DNA from: Dysgonamonadaceae bacterium | Lineage (GTDB): Bacteria > Bacteroidota > Bacteroidia > Bacteroidales > Azobacteroidaceae | DNA length: 7,275 nucleotides | Direction of reading: 5' to 3' | Assembly: GCA_031255425.1 (NCBI GenBank) | Contig: JAIRSN010000008.1 | Span: 1-7,275 of the forward strand | Shown here: positions 1 through 5,047 of the stretch, in pieces | Layout of the letters: the number at the start of each line of letters is the position of its first letter | Numbering within the stretch: position 1 is the stretch's first letter | Position numbers and translations under genes: made by a program | Notes under the pieces: model-generated | What the model was told of the DNA's origin: nothing | The model's database searches: none | What the model saw: the letters and a program-made list of their open reading frames with translations, nothing else

Positions 1-616
1 CCGCATCCAGGCTTTCCGTAAGGAAATCAACAAAAAAACCTACGAAGCAGAAGAAACGGCTATTACCATCTTTGTCGACGATATGGAAGGCAAATACGCA
101 GACCAGGTGGCGAAACTCAATCTTGCCGACTGGGTCGAGGAACTGGCTAACGCCCAGATGATTTTTCACCAACTGTTTATCGAGCGCAACACCGAGTATG
201 CAAACCGCCCGAAGGAACGGCTTGCCGACATCCGCAGGCGGATCAACGTCATTTATTACGATATGATCGAGCGGATTACGGCTTACACGCTGATCAATGG
301 CGAAAAGGGTTACACGGATTTTATCAACGAACTGAACGCCCAGATCACCTATTTCAACGAACACAGCCACCACCGCAAACAGTACGACCTTAAGAAGGCG
401 TTCATCCCGCCCATCCCGGACCAGGTGTACGCGGGCATACCAATCACGGTGCTGCCGGAGGTTTTCTACGAAGAAAAACAGTTGGTCTTCGAAGAAGATT
501 TCGAAGTCGCGTACAAGAGCAATCACAAGCCGGGTCTGGCATTGATTGAAGTGCGCGGCAAGGGCGAGTACAAGGGAAAGATAACCGCCGGGTTCAATAT
601 TCTGAAAACTGAGTAA
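1..616 (+). CDS. DUF6261-like protein, 3' part (5' end outside window)
   Basis: The reading frame is open from base 2 through the window edge, so this is the C-terminal 204 residues of a longer protein; the ATG at 83 is internal. The visible N-terminal part (E-E-T-A-I-T-x-F-V, then L-N-L-A-D-W, then a helix with F-x-x-L-x-x-E-R-N-x-E-Y and a later A-x-x-L-I-N-G-E-x-x-Y) resembles the mostly helical DUF6261 proteins common in Bacteroidales. I recall those as roughly 230-250 residues, of unknown function. The last ~60 residues differ in style: a P-I-P-D-Q-V-Y-A-G-I-P-I-T linker, then an alternating pattern with Y-K-S-N-x-K-P-G and G-K-G-E-Y-K-G-K ending F-N-I, like the small Ig-like beta-sandwich repeats of bacterial surface proteins. 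No signal peptide can be judged because the start is missing. An intrinsic terminator follows 18 bases after the stop. The family assignment comes from remembered sequence patterns; the function is unknown. Confidence 0.75.
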   Translation, partial: RIQAFRKEINKKTYEAEETAITIFVDDMEGKYADQVAKLNLADWVEELANAQMIFHQLFIERNTEYANRPKERLADIRRRINVIYYDMIERITAYTLINGEKGYTDFINELNAQITYFNEHSHHRKQYDLKKAFIPPIPDQVYAGIPITVLPEVFYEEKQLVFEEDFEVAYKSNHKPGLALIEVRGKGEYKGKITAGFNILKTE

Positions 617-634
617 AACCGCGTAAATAATCGG

Positions 635-677
635 AGCGGCGGGGGCTGAAATAATGCTTCCGCCGCTTTTATTTTTT
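635..677 (+). terminator. Rho-independent terminator of the DUF6261-like gene
   Basis: AGCGGCGG (635-642) pairs with CCGCCGCT (660-667). The stem extends inward through GGGC (643-646) against GCTT (656-659) with two G-U pairs, giving about 12 pairs and a nine-base loop. The tract TTTATTTTTTT follows at once. It lies 18 bases after the stop codon at 614-616. The 3' arm of this terminator is also the left edge of the first repeat copy starting at 662. Confidence 0.85.
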
Positions 678-922
678 TGGGAGGCAGTTCCCCCTATGCA
701 TAGCAGATACACCGTACTCCTTTAAAATTATAAAAGCGCCTGCGGCGCCGGCGCAGCCGCTTTTATATTTTTGGGAGGCAGTCTCCCTATGCGTAGCAGA
801 TACATCGTACCATTTAAAATTATAAAAGCGCCTGCGGCGCCGGCGCAGCCGCTTTTATATTTTTGGGAGGCAGTCTCCCTATGCGTAGCAGATACACCGT
901 ACTCCTTTAAAATTATAAAAGC
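662..922 (+). repeat. Three tandem copies of a ~92-bp hairpin-rich intergenic repeat
   Basis: Copies start at 662, 756 and 848 (periods 94 and 92) with the same order of parts: GCCGCTTTTAT, a T-run, TGGGAGGCAG, a C-rich block, TATGC(G/A)TAGCAGATAC, then TTTAAAATTATAAAAGC. Copies 2 and 3 differ from each other by only a few bases; copy 1 is slightly more diverged (a longer C-run and an A in TATGCATAG). Between copies sits a 37-bp near-perfect inverted repeat (730-766 and 822-858; two mismatched pairs plus a centre base), flanked by T-rich sequence on the right and A-rich on the left, so it looks like a bidirectional terminator. Copies 2 and 3 also contain GGGAG-5-CTCCC. The third copy stops at AAAAGC (about 922), immediately before the btuB promoter. 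No protein-coding potential is credible. Function unknown; relatives lie at 7040-7139 in the opposite orientation. Confidence 0.9.
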
Positions 923-924
923 AG

Positions 925-954
925 TTGCGTTCGCATAAAAAAAACGTATCTTTG
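925..954 (+). promoter_or_regulatory. Bacteroidota sigma-ABfr-type promoter for the B12 operon
   Basis: TTG at 925-927 serves as the -33 element and TATCTTTG at 947-954 matches the -7 consensus TAnnTTTG. The spacer is exactly 19 bases, the canonical distance. Transcription would begin a few bases downstream, at about 957-961, which is where the first helix of the cobalamin riboswitch starts. The agreement of promoter and aptamer positions supports both calls. The -33 element sits within five bases of the end of the tandem repeat. Confidence 0.85.
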
Positions 955-956
955 CA

Positions 957-1148
957 GCGCGCACGGTTTCTTTGTTTCCCTGCCGGGAGATAAAGATGAA
1001 AAGGGAACCGGGTGAAAATCCCGGACAGTCCCGCTGCTGTAAGCTCTTTCAACGTTTTGCACCCTACTTAAGCCACTGGGAAATCCGATGGACGGTCCCG
1101 GGAAGGCGATGCAAAATAGAGTAAGTCAGAAAACCTGCCGTGCGCAGG
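957..1148 (+). ncRNA. Cobalamin (B12) riboswitch
   Basis: The aptamer closes with a perfect 8-bp P1 helix, GCGCACGG (959-966) with CCGTGCGC (1138-1145). The conserved core is present: AAGGGAA at 1001-1007, GGTGAAAATCC from 1011, ACAGTCCCGC from 1025, CTGCTGTAA ending 1042, GCCACTGGG at 1072-1080, GGGAAGGCG near 1100-1108, and GTCAGAAAACCTGCC at 1125-1139. A peripheral arm forms from TTTTGCA (1055-1061) with TGCAAAA (1110-1116) and CTCT (1044-1047) with AGAG (1118-1121). This class binds adenosylcobalamin or related corrinoids and normally lowers expression of uptake genes when B12 is plentiful. It starts at the predicted transcription start and is followed 39 bases later by the start codon of a BtuB-like receptor, which fits B12 repression of uptake. 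The family assignment is firm; ligand subtype (adenosyl versus hydroxo/methyl) is not determined. Confidence 0.95.
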
Positions 1149-1177
1149 AACCCCTTTCGAAGGCTTTCGAGGAAAAG
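1134..1177 (+). promoter_or_regulatory. Possible riboswitch expression platform and btuB ribosome-binding region
   Basis: CCTGC (1134-1138) can pair with GCAGG (1144-1148), a hairpin that uses bases of the P1 3' strand and so would compete with the aptamer-closing helix. Further on, TTTCGAA (1155-1161) can pair with TTCGAGG (1166-1172) around the loop GGCT, using five Watson-Crick and two G-U pairs. That hairpin would mask the first half of the likely ribosome-binding sequence GAGGAAAAG (1169-1177), ten bases before the ATG at 1187. There is no U-run after either stem, so control of translation start seems likelier than transcription termination. This is an inference from pairing by eye. Confidence 0.45.
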
Positions 1178-1186
1178 AGCTGTGAT

Positions 1187-3175
1187 ATGTTGATTAAAAA
1201 GCAAATTTATTGGATAGGATGCCTTGTGCTGGGAAATTCGTTTTTCCTGCCGCTGTTTGCATCGCCGCCGGATACGATTCCCTCGTATCTCCTGCATGAG
1301 GTGGAGGTGCAGGCGCAACCTGCCGGACCGAAAGCGCCGGCGCCCCTGCAAGTGTTGGACGCTGCGGATTTGAAGCGGCTTCCTGCCTCCCAGGTTTCGG
1401 ATGCCGTGAAGTTTTTCTCCGGCGTGCAGGTGAAGGATTATGGCGGCACCGGCGGACTGAAAACGGTTTCCGTCCGCAGCCTCGGTGCGAGTTACACGAA
1501 TGTGGCGTACGACGGTATTCCCGTTTCGGATTACCAGACGGGGCAAACCGACCTGGGACGTTTCTCCCTGGAGAATGTGAAAATGATTTCCCTCCAGACC
1601 GGCGACGACCCGGTTTTTCAAACGGCGCAGATGCAGTCGCTGGCGGGGACGCTGAACATTGTCACGCAGACATTTTCCCCGGAAGAAAGGGCGAAAAATA
1701 AACTGCGCGCCTCGCTCAAAGCCGGATCGTTCGGCTCGATTCATCCGGCGCTGTGGTTCGGCAGGCGGATCAGCTCCGTCCTGTCGGCAGACGTTTCGGC
1801 GGACTATATTTACACGAAAGGCGATTATCCGTTCCGGCAAACGGTCGGCGACAACAACCGGACGCGCCGCCTCCGCAACAACTCGGATGTGGAAACCCTG
1901 AAGCTGGAAACCAACCTGACCGGGCATTTCAACACCGGCGGCAGGCTGCGCCTCAAAGTGTATGCCTATGATTCGGACCGCGGATTGCCGGGCGCTGCCA
2001 TCTATTACAACGATTACAGCGGCGAACGCCTGAAGGACCGCATCTTCTTTACGCAAGCCCGTTATACGCAGCCCTTGCACGAGAAGATCGATTTTCAGGC
2101 GAATGCCAAATTCAATTTTTCGGCGATTCATTATACAAACGATGCCTACGCCGGCGGGCGGTTTACCAACCGGTATTACCAGCGGGAGTATTACCTGAAC
2201 GCCACTTTCCGCTACACCTTTTCCCCCAAACTGTCCATTTCATGGGCAAATGACGGAACGTACGGGAATTTCGACTCCCGCCTGATGCACGCCAAAGGAA
2301 TCTTCCCCGCCCGGACGTCCTGGCTGAGCGCGCTCGCCGGCAAGTACGAAACCGCCTCTTTCAACGCGACGGCAAAATTGCTGAATATGTTTGTGAGAAA
2401 TGAAAGCCGCCCGGGAAAGACCCTTGCCGATTACCGTCACCTGTCGCCCTACGCCGGCATTTCGGTCCGTCCGGTGCGGGACATTCCCCTGCGCCTGCGG
2501 GCGTTTTACAAAAACACGTTCCGCCTGCCGACGTTCGGCGACCTGTATTATTCCACCCAGCCTGCCGCCAACCTGAAGCCCGAAAACGCCCATCAATACA
2601 ATGCCGGGCTGACATTTACCGCGCCGGTCCCTTCCCTCACCCTCGATGTTTACCGGTATGCTATCCGGAACAAAATCGTTGCCGTCCCAAGGGGAAGCAT
2701 GTTTATCTGGTCGGTGCAGAATTACGGGAAGGTGCATATCACGGGGATAGACCTGACGCTCTCGGCGCAGGCACAGACCGGTACGCCGTTCCGGTGGCTG
2801 TTCTCCGGCACCTACACTTACCAGGAGGCGCTGAACAAAACCGCCGGTTCGCCGAACTACAACAAGCGGCTTCCTTATACTTCGCGTCATTCGGCGTCGG
2901 GGGTCGCCGGCTTGGAAACGCCTTGGGTGGAGCTGAATTATACCTTGCTGTATTGCGGAAAACGGTATTACGGAGAAGACAACCGCCCGGAATCCCAACT
3001 GAAACCCTTCGTCGAACAGGGCGTTTCGTTGCAGCGGACATTCCGGTGGACAGGAGCGGAATTGACGCTCTCGGCGGAATGTATGAACCTTCTGAACGTG
3101 CAGTACGAGATTGTAAATGCGTATCCGATGCCGGGGCGGTCGTTCCGGTTCGGAATCAAATTAAATAGAGAATAG
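1187..3175 (+). CDS. btuB: BtuB-like TonB-dependent vitamin B12 receptor (outer membrane)
   Basis: This is a 662-residue TonB-dependent outer-membrane receptor that would import corrinoids using energy from TonB-ExbBD. Residues 1-25 form a signal peptide (K-K near the start, hydrophobic stretch, L-F-A before S-P-P-D). A TonB-box-like segment near 34-42 (Y-L-L-H-E-V-E-V-Q) leads into the plug at about 50-160, with S-D-A-V-K-F-F-S-G-V-Q-V, T-V-S-V-R-S-L-G, the Y-D-G-I-P-V loop, and L-A-G-T-L-N-I-V at its end. Residues from about 165 onward alternate like beta strands, rich in Tyr and Phe, and the protein ends with R-S-F-R-F-G-I-K-L-N-R-E. The frame stays open upstream to an ATG at 1088, but that start lies inside the riboswitch aptamer and would put 33 residues before the signal peptide; the ATG at 1187 follows GAGGAAAAG and is preferred. 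The B12 substrate is inferred from the riboswitch and the BtuG-like neighbour, because receptor sequence alone is not decisive. The length is near that of E. coli BtuB, somewhat larger. Confidence 0.88.
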   Translation: MLIKKQIYWIGCLVLGNSFFLPLFASPPDTIPSYLLHEVEVQAQPAGPKAPAPLQVLDAADLKRLPASQVSDAVKFFSGVQVKDYGGTGGLKTVSVRSLGASYTNVAYDGIPVSDYQTGQTDLGRFSLENVKMISLQTGDDPVFQTAQMQSLAGTLNIVTQTFSPEERAKNKLRASLKAGSFGSIHPALWFGRRISSVLSADVSADYIYTKGDYPFRQTVGDNNRTRRLRNNSDVETLKLETNLTGHFNTGGRLRLKVYAYDSDRGLPGAAIYYNDYSGERLKDRIFFTQARYTQPLHEKIDFQANAKFNFSAIHYTNDAYAGGRFTNRYYQREYYLNATFRYTFSPKLSISWANDGTYGNFDSRLMHAKGIFPARTSWLSALAGKYETASFNATAKLLNMFVRNESRPGKTLADYRHLSPYAGISVRPVRDIPLRLRAFYKNTFRLPTFGDLYYSTQPAANLKPENAHQYNAGLTFTAPVPSLTLDVYRYAIRNKIVAVPRGSMFIWSVQNYGKVHITGIDLTLSAQAQTGTPFRWLFSGTYTYQEALNKTAGSPNYNKRLPYTSRHSASGVAGLETPWVELNYTLLYCGKRYYGEDNRPESQLKPFVEQGVSLQRTFRWTGAELTLSAECMNLLNVQYEIVNAYPMPGRSFRFGIKLNRE

Positions 3176-3201
3176 TTATTTACCTAAAAAATTAAATTGA
3201 A

Positions 3202-4287
3202 ATGAAAAAAAGATCAGATGCAGGAAAAACCCTGTTGTATTTCATGGTTTTCGCAGTTGTTTTCAGTGCTTGTGAAACGGAAGATCCTGTTCCGCGGGGA
3301 AAAGGCACGCCCGGTTCGCAGGGTGTTTTTATCTTAAATGAAGGGAATCCGGGCAGCAATGATGCCTCGCTCTCTTACTGCAATTTTGAAACCGGTCAGT
3401 TGACGGCGGATGTGCTGGCGGGCGAACTGGGCAGCCTGGCGCAGAGCATGATTGCCTACGGCGGCAAGCTCTATATTGTGGTGTGCGAATCGAGCAACCT
3501 TACCGTGCTGGACGTGGAAACGCACGAGCTGGTGAAACGAATCAGCGTAACGGACGAAAACAATCAGCCGCGCAAGCCCCGCTACCTGGCGGCATACGGG
3601 AGGCATGTCTATGCCAGCACAATCGACGGGCATGTTGTCCGGTTGGATACGGCGTCGCTGGCGTTGGATGGCGTCGCAAAGGTGGGCAAAAACCCCGAAG
3701 GAATCGCCGCTTTGAACGGCAAACTGTATGTTGCCAACAGCGGCGGCTGGGATTATCCGGCGCCTCCCGACAGTACGCTTTCCGTGGTGGATATTGCCCG
3801 TTTTGAAGAAGAAAAGAAGATCCGGGTCGGCGTGAATCCCTACATCGTGAAGGCGGACAAGCGGGGAAACATCTACCTGACTTATCAGGGCGACTTTTTC
3901 AGCAACCTGCCCGGCGGTATCCAGAAGCTGAACACCGCCACCGGCAAGGTGACGACCCTGGATATTCCCGCCAACCAGAAGTTCGACCTCGCAGGCGATT
4001 TGCTTTACTTCTACAGCTTGGTGTATGACGAAAATTTCAACCCGGTCTGTACCTTCGGCGTGTACGATACGGTGAAAGGCGAACGGACGTCCGACCCGGT
4101 TATCTCGGACGGAACGCCGATGAAATCGCCCAATGGCATCGGCGTGCATCCGCAAACGCGGGAGGTCTACATCGCCGACTCCTATTTCCCCAACAAGTCG
4201 CGGGTGTATGTCTTCGGGACCGACGGCAAGAAGGTGCGCGACTTTGAGGCAGGCATCGGCGCCAACCTGTTTGTGTTTCACCCTTAG
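3202..4287 (+). CDS. btuG: BtuG-like surface lipoprotein, YncE-type beta-propeller that captures B12
   Basis: This 361-residue protein starts with a lipoprotein signal peptide and the lipobox F-S-A-C (Cys24 becomes the lipidated residue). The acidic stretch E-T-E-D just after Cys24 resembles the export signals that send Bacteroidota lipoproteins to the outer face of the outer membrane. The rest is built of beta-propeller blades of the YncE/YVTN type: F-I-L-N-E-G-N near 43-49, then repeated pairs such as K-L-Y-I-V with L-T-V-L-D-V-E-T, H-V-Y-A-S-T with V-R-L-D-T, K-L-Y-V-A-N-S-G-G with L-S-V-V-D-I, and V-Y-I-A-D-S near the end. In gut Bacteroides, BtuG is a surface lipoprotein propeller that binds cobalamin very tightly and delivers it to its partner BtuB. 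The gene lies 26 bases after btuB with no promoter or terminator between, so it shares the riboswitch-controlled transcript. Its start is preceded by an AT-rich stretch without a clear Shine-Dalgarno. The B12 role rests on fold plus position; other YncE-like lipoproteins have unknown ligands. Confidence 0.78.
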   Translation: MKKRSDAGKTLLYFMVFAVVFSACETEDPVPRGKGTPGSQGVFILNEGNPGSNDASLSYCNFETGQLTADVLAGELGSLAQSMIAYGGKLYIVVCESSNLTVLDVETHELVKRISVTDENNQPRKPRYLAAYGRHVYASTIDGHVVRLDTASLALDGVAKVGKNPEGIAALNGKLYVANSGGWDYPAPPDSTLSVVDIARFEEEKKIRVGVNPYIVKADKRGNIYLTYQGDFFSNLPGGIQKLNTATGKVTTLDIPANQKFDLAGDLLYFYSLVYDENFNPVCTFGVYDTVKGERTSDPVISDGTPMKSPNGIGVHPQTREVYIADSYFPNKSRVYVFGTDGKKVRDFEAGIGANLFVFHP

Positions 4288-4316
4288 GCGGCATCCGGCG
4301 GGATCTGCTTTGCATG

Positions 4317-4349
4317 GCGCCGCGCAATCCTTTGCCCGGCGCTATTTTT
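4317..4349 (+). terminator. Rho-independent terminator of the btuB-btuG operon
   Basis: GCGCCG (4317-4322) pairs with CGGCGC (4337-4342). After a single C/C mismatch the stem continues with GCAA (4324-4327) against TTGC (4332-4335) around the loop TCCT, and TATTTTT follows. It begins 30 bases after the btuG stop, closing the B12 operon and separating it from the LysE-family gene. Confidence 0.8.
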
Positions 4350-4362
4350 ATGGATAAAAAAG

Positions 4363-4402
4363 GCTATTTTGATAGCTCATAATGCATTATTTTCTATCTT
4401 TG
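4363..4402 (+). promoter_or_regulatory. Promoter and possible operator dyads of the LysE-family gene
   Basis: TATCTTTG (4395-4402) matches the -7 consensus TAnnTTTG. The nearest upstream TTTG (4368-4371) is 23 bases away, longer than the usual 19, and the canonical position has only TAG. Two dyads lie upstream: GCTAT-TTTG-ATAGC (4363-4376), with the TTTG as its loop, and the perfect 12-bp palindrome ATAATGCATTAT (4379-4390) between the two promoter elements. These could be regulator sites, and the poor -33 spacing would fit a promoter needing an activator. The -7 box ends four bases before the ATG at 4407, so the transcript would be nearly or fully leaderless. Box matches are direct; the regulatory reading is inference. 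Confidence 0.6.
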
Positions 4403-4406
4403 CAAA

Positions 4407-5033
4407 ATGATTGAGATTATTTATAAAGGCATCGTCATTGGAATATTAGTTTCCGCGCCCATGGGTCCCATCGGTTTGCTGTGCGTTCAACGGACGCTGA
4501 ACAAGGGGCGCTGGCATGGTTTTTTCTCCGGGATAGGGGCGGCGGCGTCCGATTTCTTCTATGCCGTCATTACCTGTATGGGGATGGGAATCGTCATCAC
4601 TTTTGTCGAAGACAACCAGTTTATCCTGACCATTACCGGCAGTATTCTTTTGTTTTTCTACGGTGTTTATATCTTCTGTTCCAATCCCTCCAGGAACTTG
4701 AAAAAGACAAGGGAGGGAACCCGTACTTCTTCTTATTCGCAGGATTTGATCACCGCGTTCCTGCTGACGCTCTCCAACCCGCTGATCATCCTGTTTTACA
4801 TCGGCCTCTTTGCCCGTTTCAACTTTATCCTGCCGGACGACAAACTGTATTCGATGATTCTGGGCATGTCGAGCATTATCGCCGGCGCCTTGACGTGGTG
4901 GTTCACGATCACCTCGCTGGTCGACAAACTCCGGAAAATATTTAATGTAAGAGGATTGTGGCTGATGAATAAAATAATCGCTTCGGTTATTATGATTCTC
5001 TCGGTGTTGGGCATCGTCTATTCGCTGGCGTAA
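4407..5033 (+). CDS. LysE-family translocator (small-molecule/amino-acid exporter)
   Basis: This is a 208-residue inner-membrane protein of the LysE/RhtB exporter superfamily, whose characterised members export amino acids or related metabolites by proton exchange. About six hydrophobic segments are visible: near 4-26, 37-65, 71-91, 112-136, 147-169 and 187-207, with a charged loop at 96-112. Family marks include the first-helix motif S-A-P-M-G-P-I-G (16-23), the following C-V-Q-R-T-L-N-K-G-R, and L-S-N-P-L-I-I-L-F (122-130) in the fourth helix. The ATG at 4407 is the only suitable start: an in-frame TAA lies at 4380-4382, and the next ATG (4461) would cut off the first helix. The substrate cannot be told from sequence. 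It is separated from the B12 operon by a terminator and has its own promoter box, so a link to B12 is not supported. It converges on the minus-strand TPM gene with 14 bases between stops. Confidence 0.88.
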   Translation: MIEIIYKGIVIGILVSAPMGPIGLLCVQRTLNKGRWHGFFSGIGAAASDFFYAVITCMGMGIVITFVEDNQFILTITGSILLFFYGVYIFCSNPSRNLKKTREGTRTSSYSQDLITAFLLTLSNPLIILFYIGLFARFNFILPDDKLYSMILGMSSIIAGALTWWFTITSLVDKLRKIFNVRGLWLMNKIIASVIMILSVLGIVYSLA

Positions 5034-5047
5034 AAACCGCACCGCCC

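Noticed and set aside
662..922. CRISPR array
   Set aside because: Only three units of about 92 bases directly abut one another, with no short repeats alternating with unique spacers and no cas genes.
728..964. Minus-strand 78-codon frame across the tandem repeats
   Set aside because: Its protein merely echoes the repeats and palindromes; it overlaps the promoter and riboswitch start of btuB.
1064..2131. Long minus-strand open frame of 355 codons opposite btuB
   Set aside because: It is antisense to a well-supported receptor, overlaps the riboswitch, is rich in Arg/Gly/Ala as expected for a GC-rich shadow frame, and shows no recognisable domain.
3334..4281. Minus-strand open frame of 315 codons opposite btuG
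   Set aside because: It is fully antisense to the propeller lipoprotein, with His/Arg/Val-rich composition typical of a shadow frame and no start-site signals.
4407..5033. LysE-family gene as a third member of the B12 operon
   Set aside because: A good intrinsic terminator at 4317-4349 and a separate promoter box at 4395-4402 lie between it and btuG.
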